Positions 24,428 to 34,400 of a DNA stretch of 64,000 bases are shown here, piece by piece. Below the pieces are notes generated by a model. It saw only the letters and a program-made list of their open reading frames with translations, searched no databases and was not told where the DNA came from. Made by a program: the position numbers and the translations under genes. The stretch is from Cyclobacteriaceae bacterium. GTDB taxonomy: Bacteria > Bacteroidota > Bacteroidia > Cytophagales > Cyclobacteriaceae. Location of the stretch: assembly GCA_028278225.1 (NCBI GenBank), contig JANQEU010000075.1, positions 124,001 through 188,000 of the forward strand, read 5' to 3'. How positions within the stretch are numbered: the first letter of the stretch is position 1; every line of letters starts with the position of its first letter.

Positions 24428-25437
24428 GTATAGAAAGAGGGCAAATAAAAGCCATACAAATTGTGGGGACGCAGAGATCAGGATCCAACCTCCTGAGGCT
24501 GATATTAAATCAATCGCCAATGATATCGGCGCATCATCCGCCACACATTTTAGATACATTCTTCCCGATTTTAGAAAAATACTTCCCACTTTCGGAGGAT
24601 GCTAATTTTTCATCTTTAATACATGACGTCTGCAGGCTGGTGGAGGCCAATCCCGTGAAATGGGAGATCGAACTCGACAGGGAAGTCATCTTCGACCAGT
24701 GCAAAAAGAGATCGCTTATCGAGGTATTTAAGGTCATTTATGAAAGTATGGCAAGAAAGGATGGAGCCTCATATTGGTGTTGCAAAAGTATGTCCAATGC
24801 CAGGTTTTACCCACAGATCGAGGGGGAGGGCATTCATCCCTATTATATCCATTTGGTAAGGGATGGGAGAGATGTTGCTGGATCTTTCCGAAGAGTCCTG
24901 GTAGGTGAAAAACACCCGTATCACCTGGCGCGAATTTGGAAATCGGACTACCTGATGGCTAAAGAAATCGAAAAGACTGTTGACCCCGGGAGATTTATGA
25001 TTATTCATTATGAATCACTGATCTCAAATCCTGAGAGGGAAGTTGATAAGATCAATAAATTCCTGAATGTGAATCTGAATTCGGCTGCCCTGCATTATTT
25101 TGATTCCAAGGAATCTATCCGGACTGCTAAGGCGGGTTACATGTGGAGAAATGTCACCAAACCTATCATCAGGGATAACTTTGGTCATTACCATGAAGAT
25201 TTCACACCCGCAGAAATTGAAGTCTTTGAAGGTGTTGCTGGTGATATACTTAGTGAAAATGGCTATTCTCTTCAGTATCCCTTAAATCATAGAATTTTTT
25301 CGGATGAAGAGCTGGAAGATTTCGAAAAAGAAAATGAAAAGCTAAAGCTTGATATCTACAGCGAAAAACACCTGAATGTTGATAAGAAACTCAGAAATGA
25401 AAGGAACAAGCTTTTAAGTGAGATTTCCGGGAATTGA
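24424..25437 (+). CDS. sulfotransferase family protein
   Basis: This 337-residue PAPS-dependent sulfotransferase-fold protein has the 5'-phosphosulfate loop QIVGTQRSGSNLLRLILNQSP at its N-terminus (residues about 12-32) and the 3'-phosphate motif HLVRDGRDVAGSFRRVL near residue 150. The last 60 residues are charged and helical (EKENEKLKLDIYSEKHLNVDKKLRNERNKLL), possibly a coiled coil. It overlaps chrA by 4 bp, so the pair is coupled. It would transfer sulfate to a hydroxyl of a carbohydrate or lipid. The acceptor cannot be read from sequence. A few proteins of this fold instead bind other ligands. Confidence 0.85.
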   Translation: MSIERGQIKAIQIVGTQRSGSNLLRLILNQSPMISAHHPPHILDTFFPILEKYFPLSEDANFSSLIHDVCRLVEANPVKWEIELDREVIFDQCKKRSLIEVFKVIYESMARKDGASYWCCKSMSNARFYPQIEGEGIHPYYIHLVRDGRDVAGSFRRVLVGEKHPYHLARIWKSDYLMAKEIEKTVDPGRFMIIHYESLISNPEREVDKINKFLNVNLNSAALHYFDSKESIRTAKAGYMWRNVTKPIIRDNFGHYHEDFTPAEIEVFEGVAGDILSENGYSLQYPLNHRIFSDEELEDFEKENEKLKLDIYSEKHLNVDKKLRNERNKLLSEISGN

Positions 25438-25444
25438 CATTCAT

Positions 25445-26212
25445 TTACGTAACCAATTCCATTATTTTTGATAATTGTTGTTGTGCGGCATTGTAACCGA
25501 TCTCATAGATCCTGTCAATATTCCTTACGTTGAATGCTCCAAACTTACTCAACCCCTCCGGTGCGATCAGTACGTTAAAAAGATCAAATTTCCGTCTTGA
25601 AGATGTGCCGATACTTATTTCGTAAGACCTTTCAATGATTGATAAGGTACTTTTGAGATCGTTTTGTTGCAGAGGCGTGATGCGATTCACATAAACCCCT
25701 ATGATTTTATCGCATTTTCTCTGAAGCGGTTCAATCGGGAAATTATTGATGATCCCTCCGTCCGAGTACAATACACCATCTATTTCAACGGGTGAAAACA
25801 CCATGGGAAACGCACAGGAAGCAAGTATGGACCTTATTAGCGGACCTGAACTGAATATCCGGATTCTGGCATTTTCCATATCCGTAGCAGGAATGAAGAG
25901 TTGTTTCTCAAGTGATTCATAAGAATCTTCCGGAAGATAGCTTTTGAACACTGACAGGAACTTATCGCTGTCGAGAATACCAGGTTTGTTGAAGGCATAA
26001 TTTGATAATTTGAAAACAGGAGTTTTGCGAAAAAAATCTATAATATCCATCGCTGTATGACCTCCGGCATACAGTGACCCTACAATTGACCCGGCACTTG
26101 TCCCTGCAATGTGGGTTATCTCAATTCCATTTTCCTCCAGCACTTGTATCACACCAGCCTGGGCTATCCCCCTGACACCGCCTCCCGAAAGCACTAATCC
26201 GATTCCCGGCAT
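25445..26212 (-). CDS. patatin-like phospholipase
   Basis: This 255-residue serine hydrolase of the patatin/RssA group has the oxyanion-hole GLVLSGGGVRGIAQAG at the N-terminus, the nucleophile elbow GTSAGS near residue 40 and the catalytic Asp in SDGGIINNFPIEPL near residue 150, giving the Ser-Asp dyad. It has no signal peptide, so it is cytoplasmic or membrane-associated. It is convergent with the sulfotransferase, with only 7 bp between stops. It likely releases fatty acids from phospholipids. Specificity is unknown. Confidence 0.92.
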   Translation of the reverse strand: MPGIGLVLSGGGVRGIAQAGVIQVLEENGIEITHIAGTSAGSIVGSLYAGGHTAMDIIDFFRKTPVFKLSNYAFNKPGILDSDKFLSVFKSYLPEDSYESLEKQLFIPATDMENARIRIFSSGPLIRSILASCAFPMVFSPVEIDGVLYSDGGIINNFPIEPLQRKCDKIIGVYVNRITPLQQNDLKSTLSIIERSYEISIGTSSRRKFDLFNVLIAPEGLSKFGAFNVRNIDRIYEIGYNAAQQQLSKIMELVT

Positions 26213-26340
26213 TGTTCCAAAATTTTTTTAAATCAAACCATTACCCACATAGAAAGAGAAAAATAATCACTCAGATTGAAATCTAAAACTCATGATTTGA
26301 AATTTTAACATTTTGATTTACCGGGGCACCAGGAGGGCAC

Positions 26341-26422
26341 CAAACAGGTGTTTTGGATCACATCTGGTTTGGCGATCCTCTTCATGAATAATTTCCAAAC
26401 CTCATTGCCGAATAACCAAACC
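26341..26422. promoter_or_regulatory. cluster of CCAAAC-type motifs upstream of the sugar operon
   Basis: Four copies lie within 82 bp: CCAAACAGGTGTTTTGG (26341-26357, with CCAAA/TTTGG arms), GGTTTGG (26366-26372), CCAAACC (26395-26401) and CCAAACC (26416-26422). The last two are 21 bp apart, two helical turns. They lie between the patatin gene and the first gene of the sugar operon. This looks like a set of operator half-sites for a sugar-responsive regulator. The regulator is unknown. Confidence 0.45.
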
Positions 26423-26469
26423 TGTTTCATACAAAGAATCATGAACCTTGTGATTGACTATTTAAAAGG

Positions 26470-27744
26470 ATGTTTGGTAAAAGACAATTATCGGTGGCAG
26501 CAATCGGATGTGGAAACAGGGCCCGCGTTTATCTGAATCTCATATCTGAACAACCAGAAAACTTCACAATCGTTGCAGCTGCAGATCCTGTTTCACAAAG
26601 AGTTGAAGCAATCAGAGGTATCTCGAATAATCCCAATTTTTTGTCATTTGCAGATGCTGATGAATTGTTAGGTTGTTCGCGTTTGGCAGACGTACTCATC
26701 ATTGCTACCCAGGACAATTATCATTTTGACCCTTGCACAAGAGCCCTGCGGAAAGGCTATGATATTGTCCTGGAAAAACCTATTTCCAACAATATACATG
26801 AGGTTGTCGAGCTGGAAGAGTTAGCTCATGAATTGGGCCGGAGAGTGATCGTTTGCCATGTACTCAGGTATACTTCATTTTACAGGAAACTCAGGGAATT
26901 AATTCAAAGTGGCATTCTGGGAGAAGTTATCAACTTTAATGCCTCTGAAGGTATCGGGCCATGGCATTTTGCGCATAGTTATGTAAGGGGCCACTGGTCT
27001 GTTGTAGAAAACGCCACTCCCACGATCGCTGCAAAATGCAGCCATGACATGGATCTGTTGCATTGGTTACTTGACAAAAAATGCAAGAGGGTTTCGAGCT
27101 TCGGTCACCTCACCTTTTTCAAAAAAGAGAACTACAAACTCAATGACCAGTACCCGATGTTTGATGCAACCAGGTACCTGGATCAGGATCAGAAAATCTG
27201 GCTGGCACAGGTCTATGACAATCCGGACGGAGAAAAGGAAGAAATACTTGGTTGGTTGAAGTCGAGCGACTGGGGTCGCAATGTGTTTCAATGTGACAAT
27301 ACGGCACCGGACCATCAGACAGTGAATCTTGAGTTTGAAGGTGGGACAACAGGGACTTTCACCATGTCTGCCTTTGATGAGGGAAGAAATTATGAGTTCA
27401 ACGGGACCAAAGCAAGATTGAGAGCAGGAGACTTTTATAAGGAACATTTGGGTGCGGATATTATTATCACCGATCATGCTTCGAACAGGACCACCAGACT
27501 AAATGTGGTTGATGGAAATCCACATCCAAAATTTGGAGATTACCACAACGGTGGAGATGTTGGATTCATAAAAGAACTCCACCTTTTGCTTACCCAGGAG
27601 GAAACACCACCAACCTCCATCACTTCGTCCCTTCAAAGTCACCTGATGGCATTTGGATCGGAGGAATCCCGTAAAACAGGTGAAGTCATATCCATAGATC
27701 AGTATTACAGGTCTCTAAAATCCAGGGAAAATGCATTGGATTGA
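26470..27744 (+). CDS. Gfo/Idh/MocA family oxidoreductase
   Basis: This is a 424-residue protein. The N-terminal NAD(P)-binding Rossmann fold holds VAAIGCGNRARVYLNLI with the G-x-G-x-R pattern, then DVLIIATQDNYHFDPCTRALRKGYDIVLEKPISNN, containing the conserved EKP motif. The C-terminal substrate domain includes SHDMDLLHWLL with its His and Asp. Relatives oxidise sugars, inositols or glycosaminoglycan-derived residues. It overlaps the downstream symporter by 14 bp, so the two form an operon for import and oxidation of a sugar or sugar acid. It has no signal peptide, so it acts in the cytoplasm. Confidence 0.92.
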   Translation: MFGKRQLSVAAIGCGNRARVYLNLISEQPENFTIVAAADPVSQRVEAIRGISNNPNFLSFADADELLGCSRLADVLIIATQDNYHFDPCTRALRKGYDIVLEKPISNNIHEVVELEELAHELGRRVIVCHVLRYTSFYRKLRELIQSGILGEVINFNASEGIGPWHFAHSYVRGHWSVVENATPTIAAKCSHDMDLLHWLLDKKCKRVSSFGHLTFFKKENYKLNDQYPMFDATRYLDQDQKIWLAQVYDNPDGEKEEILGWLKSSDWGRNVFQCDNTAPDHQTVNLEFEGGTTGTFTMSAFDEGRNYEFNGTKARLRAGDFYKEHLGADIIITDHASNRTTRLNVVDGNPHPKFGDYHNGGDVGFIKELHLLLTQEETPPTSITSSLQSHLMAFGSEESRKTGEVISIDQYYRSLKSRENALD

Positions 27745-29488
27745 TTGGGCAGTAGTCGGGGGCTACGGGATCATAGCATTGTCAATTGGCCTGTATTTTA
27801 CCAAAAGAGCTTCCGAAGGGATGGAAGATTTTTTTGTGGCCGGAAGAAGTCTCGGGTGGTTCGTACTGGGAACTTCAATGGTTGCAACAACATTCTCAGC
27901 TGATACCCCGTTATGGGTTGCGGGTATTTCACGAAGCACCGGAATATTCGAGAACTGGCTATGGTGGTCGGCTGCTATGGCCGGAATGGCAGGGGTATTT
28001 TTCTTTGCTCACCTCTGGAGACGCAGTGGCGTCGTTACCGAAATAGAGTTTTTGTCACTAAGATATGCCCCTTCCAGACTGAATAATGCCCTCAGGCTAT
28101 TCAAGGTTGGCTTTGAAGGGATACTGATGAACTGCATTCTGATGGGGGGAATAACCATTGCAGTCAGTAAGATTGTTGAAACAATTGTCCCGGAAAGTGG
28201 TGTCATAATGTTGAATTTACCCCTGGTTGGTGAACTTTCAGGGACAAATCTGCTGGTATTTGGCTTGGGAATATGTGCGGTGATCTATTCCTCACTTTCC
28301 GGATTGTATGGGGTAGTGTATACTGATCTGATCCAGTTTGTTCTCGCCATGATCGGATCGTTTGCGCTTGCGATCGTGGTTTATGTAAAGGCTTCTGACG
28401 GGGGCATTTTGGAGAACCTGGTGTCTTCAGTTGGTTTTAAACCTGAATTATTAAAATTCTTCCCATCATTTGAAGAGTTTGACCTTGCTGCTTTTACATT
28501 CGTTGTTTATATGACCATATCCTGGTGGGGACAATCCTCCGGTTCCGGAAATATGGTGCAAAGGCTTCTGTCCGCGAAAACCGAGCAGGACTCTGTAAAA
28601 GGTTTCTTTTGGTATAATATCTGCCATTATATTTTGAGGCCATGGCCATGGATAATTATCGGGCTGCTTTCCCTGATCTACTTTCCGGATTTGAGTGATC
28701 CCGAAACAGCATTTCCAATGATGATCAACAGCTTTTTACCCGTTGGCCTCAAGGGGATCATGGTTGCTTCTCTTTTTGCTGCGTACATGAGCACGATCGA
28801 TACGCATCTCAACTGGGGTAGTTCCTATGTGGTCAACGATTTCTATAAACCATTTGTAAACAAGGACGCACACCCGGGTCATTATGTGAAAGTGGGAAGG
28901 ATGGTAATGTTGATGCTGACGCTGTTGGCCGTGCTGATAGCGTCAAGGATAGATTCCATCTTGCAGGTGTATAAGTATGTGGTACTCGTTGGCGGCGGAG
29001 TTGGCACGGTACTAATAGCCAGATGGTATTGGTGGCGGGTAAATCTAAAAGCGGAATTTACGGCCTATGCATTGAGTTTCATATTGGCTCCTTTATTAAC
29101 GATCTTTATTGAAAATGGGGCGGGAGGGGACTACTTTCCCATAAGGTTAATAATAATCACAACCGTAGTGACTATCTGCTGGGTGATTGTTGCCTGGTTC
29201 ACGAACAAAGAGCCATCAAAATGGATATTGGAATTCCACTCTAAAATGAGAATTGGGGGAATAGGATGGCGGAGAATCGCAGATGTCACAGGGATCACGG
29301 GTGAGAATGGCAGGATTGCTACTGGAGCTGCCGGATGGGTGCTCGGTTGTACAATGCTGTACGGTTTCCTTATCGGTAGCGGAAAACTTGTATTGCATCA
29401 ATGGGTCCAGGGTGTCATCTTCATCGGAATAGGCCTCTTAAGTTCACTGTTAATTAAAAGATACATAGTCAAAAGGATCTTTCACTGA
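27731..29488 (+). CDS. sodium:solute symporter (SSS family)
   Basis: This 585-residue membrane protein has about 13 transmembrane segments. The N-terminal FFVAGRSLGWFVLGTSMVATTFSADTPLWVAGI and the central GIMVASLFAAYMSTIDTHLNWGSSYVVNDFYKPF are SSS signatures. It belongs to the same subfamily as the 43750-45552 protein, with 50-60% apparent similarity in these stretches. It imports an unidentified sugar or sugar acid with Na+. It is coupled by overlap to the oxidoreductase upstream, and the lipoprotein gene starts 26 bp downstream. Confidence 0.93.
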   Translation: MHWIDWAVVGGYGIIALSIGLYFTKRASEGMEDFFVAGRSLGWFVLGTSMVATTFSADTPLWVAGISRSTGIFENWLWWSAAMAGMAGVFFFAHLWRRSGVVTEIEFLSLRYAPSRLNNALRLFKVGFEGILMNCILMGGITIAVSKIVETIVPESGVIMLNLPLVGELSGTNLLVFGLGICAVIYSSLSGLYGVVYTDLIQFVLAMIGSFALAIVVYVKASDGGILENLVSSVGFKPELLKFFPSFEEFDLAAFTFVVYMTISWWGQSSGSGNMVQRLLSAKTEQDSVKGFFWYNICHYILRPWPWIIIGLLSLIYFPDLSDPETAFPMMINSFLPVGLKGIMVASLFAAYMSTIDTHLNWGSSYVVNDFYKPFVNKDAHPGHYVKVGRMVMLMLTLLAVLIASRIDSILQVYKYVVLVGGGVGTVLIARWYWWRVNLKAEFTAYALSFILAPLLTIFIENGAGGDYFPIRLIIITTVVTICWVIVAWFTNKEPSKWILEFHSKMRIGGIGWRRIADVTGITGENGRIATGAAGWVLGCTMLYGFLIGSGKLVLHQWVQGVIFIGIGLLSSLLIKRYIVKRIFH

Positions 29489-29513
29489 CAGATTAATTCG
29501 AATTAGAAGAAAC

Positions 29514-31382
29514 ATGAAAAATATTGACTACATGACTTTTATTTCACTCGTCCTCATATTTTTTGGATCATGCGGATCAGATCAGGACAATGTACCGGTC
29601 ATTGACCCAGTGGACTCAACTCATATCGGGGAGGTGGATCCTGTCGATATAAGGATCACCAGAACTTTTACTGATAAGACATTGTATACTGCCGGTGATG
29701 TCGTGACGCTTGGATCATTTGACATTGCAAATCATTCCGATGTTGATCTGGTGGTGGATACCTTGTCCATAAAAATTGGAACAACAAATTCGAACGGGGA
29801 AAGTGTTGCTGTCAGGAAAGTAATCGGAACTGACTATGTGGTGGAAGCAGGCAATGAAATCACAATTCCTGAAGCAGTAATCGTGGAGCATGAGGATGTG
29901 CTATCAAACACAGGGTATCTGGTCCATGCGGAATTGAAATTGAAGACTGTCGATACAACGAAGTTCCTTGTTCAGAGTGAGGAGGCGTATTTAACATTTT
30001 TCAGGATGTCCGGGAATAAGGAAAATCTAACCTATGAAATTACTTCCTCGGATTTTAATTCCCTGCCCGTATTCTTATTACAGGGTGGTCTGAGCGCTGA
30101 ATACACAGTTCAGAAATCTGCAGCTTCCCTGGCATGCGGGATTTCCCACTCCTGGAACATACCGGGACCCGGCATGGGACCTGCACCGATATTATCAACC
30201 CCCGATTTTTTAAACAGGTCCATAGACAAAACCATAGATTTTTATAACCGGAATTTCGGTGTGGATGAAACTTTTGAAACCGTCATCATTTCAACCGGAA
30301 TTCCCTCTGGCGCTTACCTTGCCAGAGCTTTGAATGCCCCGGTGCTCCCAATTCATTTTCTGGTTGGTGCACATACTACACATGAAATCAGGACAATACT
30401 GGATTACAGTGAGCAGAAAGGTATTGAAGCCTATGCTACAGTAGGTCATGATTATTCGCTTTCCAGTACCAAATCCGTTGCCTGGGTAAAGTTGCTTTCC
30501 ATGCCGGAGCAATACAGACAGTTCATGATTGATCATAATGTAAAAACTGTAGTTTTTCATGGCGCACTGGGTAAGGGCGGTGAAAGCGGGGCAAAAAAAC
30601 TCAGAGATGACAATGAACATTACGGGTCCGGAAGTATTTATATTATGCATTTTGCCGGAAGTGATTCGGAAGGATATCTCAGGCAGACTATTCGTGATTT
30701 TGATACCCGGAAATTAGGCTCATTCATTTATATAGCGGATTGGGAAGCTGGTGTTATTGATCGCCAGGTCGACGGAATGGCTGATCAGATACGGCAGGAA
30801 ACTTCCGCATCCTCAATCGAATTTGTTACGACTGAAGACGCCATTCACTTGTGGAATATGGGATCATATATGATGCTGAACCTGTTGCAAAAGAATAACC
30901 GGGAATTAAAAGGGATTTCTCTTAACCCTTACCTGATAGGACACCCGGTATTCGAGACATTCAACGGCTATATTCCATTCCTGTATTGGCAGGGTTTTGA
31001 GCCCCAACATCACATAGATACCCGGCTGAAAGGGATTATTGGTGACGGGATCAATCATTTTTTCCCGGGCGTTGAATTGGAAGATCTGTCTTTTTGGGTA
31101 AACTCCACCAGCAACTTTGGCGGTTCTGCCCAGGGGATTAAAATGGTCAACACATTGGAGGAAAATGGATTTGGCAATGTGGTGAAAAATAATTTTTCGA
31201 TCGGTGAAATATGGGATTCATCTGATGGTGTAAATTCCGTGAGCGAAGTAAGGGCACAGCTAATGATTGATCAGGGTTTAAGCGAATTAAATGCCTGGAA
31301 TGATGATCTGGACTTTCTCACCATTGAAGATTTGAAAGCTATTTCAGACATTTTTCCTGAAATTCTGGTTATCGCAAAATAG
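29514..31382 (+). CDS. large lipoprotein of unrecognised family
   Basis: This 622-residue protein has a lipoprotein signal (MKNIDYMTFISLVLIFFGSCGSD), so it is probably at the outer membrane surface. Residues about 45-170 form beta-rich, Ig-like repeats (FTDKTLYTAGDVVTLGSFDIANHSDVD). From residue 185 a mixed alpha/beta domain begins at SDFNSLPVFLLQGGLSAEYTV, with segments GISHSWNIPGPGMGPAP, TGIPSGAYLARALNAP and VGHDYSLSSTK. No known catalytic motif was recognised. The gene order oxidoreductase, symporter, lipoprotein, regulator suggests a role in capture or processing of the same substrate as its neighbours. Function is unknown. Confidence 0.7.
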   Translation: MKNIDYMTFISLVLIFFGSCGSDQDNVPVIDPVDSTHIGEVDPVDIRITRTFTDKTLYTAGDVVTLGSFDIANHSDVDLVVDTLSIKIGTTNSNGESVAVRKVIGTDYVVEAGNEITIPEAVIVEHEDVLSNTGYLVHAELKLKTVDTTKFLVQSEEAYLTFFRMSGNKENLTYEITSSDFNSLPVFLLQGGLSAEYTVQKSAASLACGISHSWNIPGPGMGPAPILSTPDFLNRSIDKTIDFYNRNFGVDETFETVIISTGIPSGAYLARALNAPVLPIHFLVGAHTTHEIRTILDYSEQKGIEAYATVGHDYSLSSTKSVAWVKLLSMPEQYRQFMIDHNVKTVVFHGALGKGGESGAKKLRDDNEHYGSGSIYIMHFAGSDSEGYLRQTIRDFDTRKLGSFIYIADWEAGVIDRQVDGMADQIRQETSASSIEFVTTEDAIHLWNMGSYMMLNLLQKNNRELKGISLNPYLIGHPVFETFNGYIPFLYWQGFEPQHHIDTRLKGIIGDGINHFFPGVELEDLSFWVNSTSNFGGSAQGIKMVNTLEENGFGNVVKNNFSIGEIWDSSDGVNSVSEVRAQLMIDQGLSELNAWNDDLDFLTIEDLKAISDIFPEILVIAK

Positions 31383-31475
31383 TTACATGACAATTCACTT
31401 GTTAGTTATGATTTAACCCGGAGGCTCCACATTCAACGAATTGACTTAGATCGATTCAGTAATTAACTTTCATAG

Positions 31476-34400
31476 ATGGATTTACGCTATGTTTTTCTTT
31501 TCACCTTATTCCTTTCCTTCAAGTCATACCCCCAAAATTTAAAATTTGACAAACTGGTTGTCGAAGACGGCCTCACTTCTATCAACAGCATATTACTGGA
31601 CGACAATGGCTTCACCTGGTTTGGGGGAACACATGGTTTATACAGGTTCGATGGCGTTGAATTCAGATCCTTCAATCATGATCCCGATGACAGCAGCTCA
31701 CTCAGTAGTGACAACATCATCTCCCTTTTTCAGGATTCCAGGGGAGTGATCTGGATTGGAACGGAAAATAATGGAGTCAATGCGTATATCACCAAAGATG
31801 AAAGAATATTACGCGTCAGGTTTAAAGAAGAATCCCTCAACAGATCTTCGATACCCACTTTCGGGGAAGACATGGATAAAAATATTTGGATCGGGACCAT
31901 TGGAGACGGAATTTACGTGGTCGATTCGCTATTCGACATAATCGGCAGATACTACCACGATAGCAATAAACCAACCAGTTTAAGTAATAACACTGTATTT
32001 GACTTGCTGTGTGATAAGAAGGGCCAAATGTGGGTTTCAACCAATAGTGGTAGTCTGGATCTATTTGGACACGGTGTTTTTCAGCATTACAGTTACTTTG
32101 ATGATGAGTTGGCTGCAGTCCGTACAGGACAAAGGATGATTGAAGATTCCCGGGGAAAGATCTGGCTGGGGACCGAAGGAGAGGGATTGTTCATATTCGA
32201 TCCCGAAAACGAAAAGTTCGTCGGTTTCAATGCAAACCAAGATAACAGCCCGATCAGAAATGATGTAATTACAGACCTTGGTAAGGACTCGAAAGGCAAC
32301 ATCTGGATATCAACTGACGGTGGGGGTGTTAATCTGTTTGACGTCGAACTTAATGAATTCTTACACTTTGGGTATGAGGAGAATAATGAGTTCGGGTTGA
32401 GTAATAATGCCTCTTATAGTCTTTCGGTTGATCAAAATGATCGCGTTTGGTTAGGCATGGGAGATGGGGTTGTGAACATCTCCGACAAAACCCATTTCCG
32501 GTTTATCCGGCCCAGTGACGGGCTGAGTTTTCGTGTGGTTGTAGATCTCATCATTGATGATCACAATAACCTGTGGGCAGGAACAGGCGGAGGTGGGCTT
32601 GACAGGATCAATCTGATTTCCGGCAAAAGCAAGAACTTTTCCGTGGGTGAAAACAAAAGCGCTTTGTCCTCTGACGTAATACTTACCGTTCTCCAGGATA
32701 ATTCCGGAAACGTTTGGGCAGGAACATTCCTGGGAGGCGTCAACAGGATCACCTTTGATTTTGATGAAGTGAAATGGCTGACGAGAAATGATGGTCTGTC
32801 CAATGACCACGTATTTGATATCGTAAATGACAGTAAGGATCGCTTATGGATCGCAACCCAGGGTGGTGGCTTGAATCTTTACGATCCGAAAGATGGTTCG
32901 TTCGAACATTTCACAACCAAAGAGTCCGGACTAACAAGCAATAGGATACAGTGCTTGCTGGTAGATTTGGAGCAAAGGTTATGGATTGGCTTTTACTTTG
33001 GAGGTATCCAGGTTTTGGATGTGAAAACAAAATCCATTATCGAGGAAGGGGTTGTTTCAGAAGACCTCCTGCAAAAAATCAGTAGTTATCCGGTTCATTC
33101 ATTGTACCAGGATACTCTAGGTAATGTCTGGATCGGTACGGGAGGTTTGGGATTGATACAGGTAAAAGATGACGCCTCTTATGAATTGTTTGATAAGAAG
33201 AAAGGCCTTCCCTCCAATTCCATTTATGGATCTATTTCCGCAGAGGATAAAATCTGGGTCAGTACCAATAAAGGTATTGCATCCATCCATTTGAAATCCG
33301 GTGATGTCGTAGTTTTCGACAAGACTGACGGTCTGTTAACAAGCGATTTTGAATCCGGAGCCATTGCCATTTCCAAAAGCGGTCAGTTATACTTCAGCTC
33401 GAAAGAAGGAATACTACATTTTGATCCGGGGAGCCTGCAAAAACATGATGAAGACATAAATGTGGAATTAACTGATTTTACGGTTTTCAATGAAAAGGTG
33501 ATTCCGGGGAGAGAATACGATGATGTGACCATCCTGGACCAATCGGTGGTGACCACCGACGAAGTAAGACTGCCTTTCTCCCATAACAACTTTTCGATCT
33601 CATTCGGCTGCCCGGCATTTAGTAAACCACAGAAAATTCAGTATCGGTACAGGCTAATAGGTTGGCAGGATGATTGGATTATTTCTGAAAACGATCGTCG
33701 ATTTGTCCCTTTTGCCAATCTAAGAGAAGGTGATTATGTATTTGAAGTGCAGGGTTCACGCGACAGACAACAATGGTCAGCTTCCCGGTCAATTACGGTA
33801 AAAGTATTCCCGCCTTTATACAGGGCGTGGTTTGCCTATGTATTTTATGCATTCATAATCCTGGCCCTGTCTTACCTGATCTTCAGGATTCTACGTTTTC
33901 GTATCCGTCTCACTAACCAGCTAAAATTTGAGAAATTTTCCAGAGAAAAGGATAATGAACTTCACAAAGAAAAGATCAATTTCTTTACGGGTATTTCCCA
34001 CGAATTGAGGACTCCCCTCACTTTGATATTGGGGCCGCTGGAACAGGTGATCAACAGTCCAGGTACGGATAATCGCATAAGGAACCGCATCATGATCATC
34101 CAGAAAAACGCCAACCGGTTATTGCAACTCATCAATCAATTGCTCGATTTTCGGAAAATGGAGAGTGGCAAAATGAAGCTCCAGGTTTCACAGCAGGACC
34201 TGATCAATTTCATTGAGGAAATATTGCTCACCTTTCGGGAACTTGCTCTACAGAAAAACCTTCGACTGGATTTTCAGAATAACCTCAATACCAGGAGCTA
34301 CTACTTTGATGAGTCGAAACTTGAGATCATATTTTACAATCTCTTATCAAATGCTATAAAATTCACTGAGCCGGGAGGGAATATCCTGGTCACAATTTCA

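Noticed and set aside
26348-26536. 62-codon plus-strand frame before the oxidoreductase
   Set aside because: It overlaps the start of the oxidoreductase in another frame and covers probable operator sites; no protein features.
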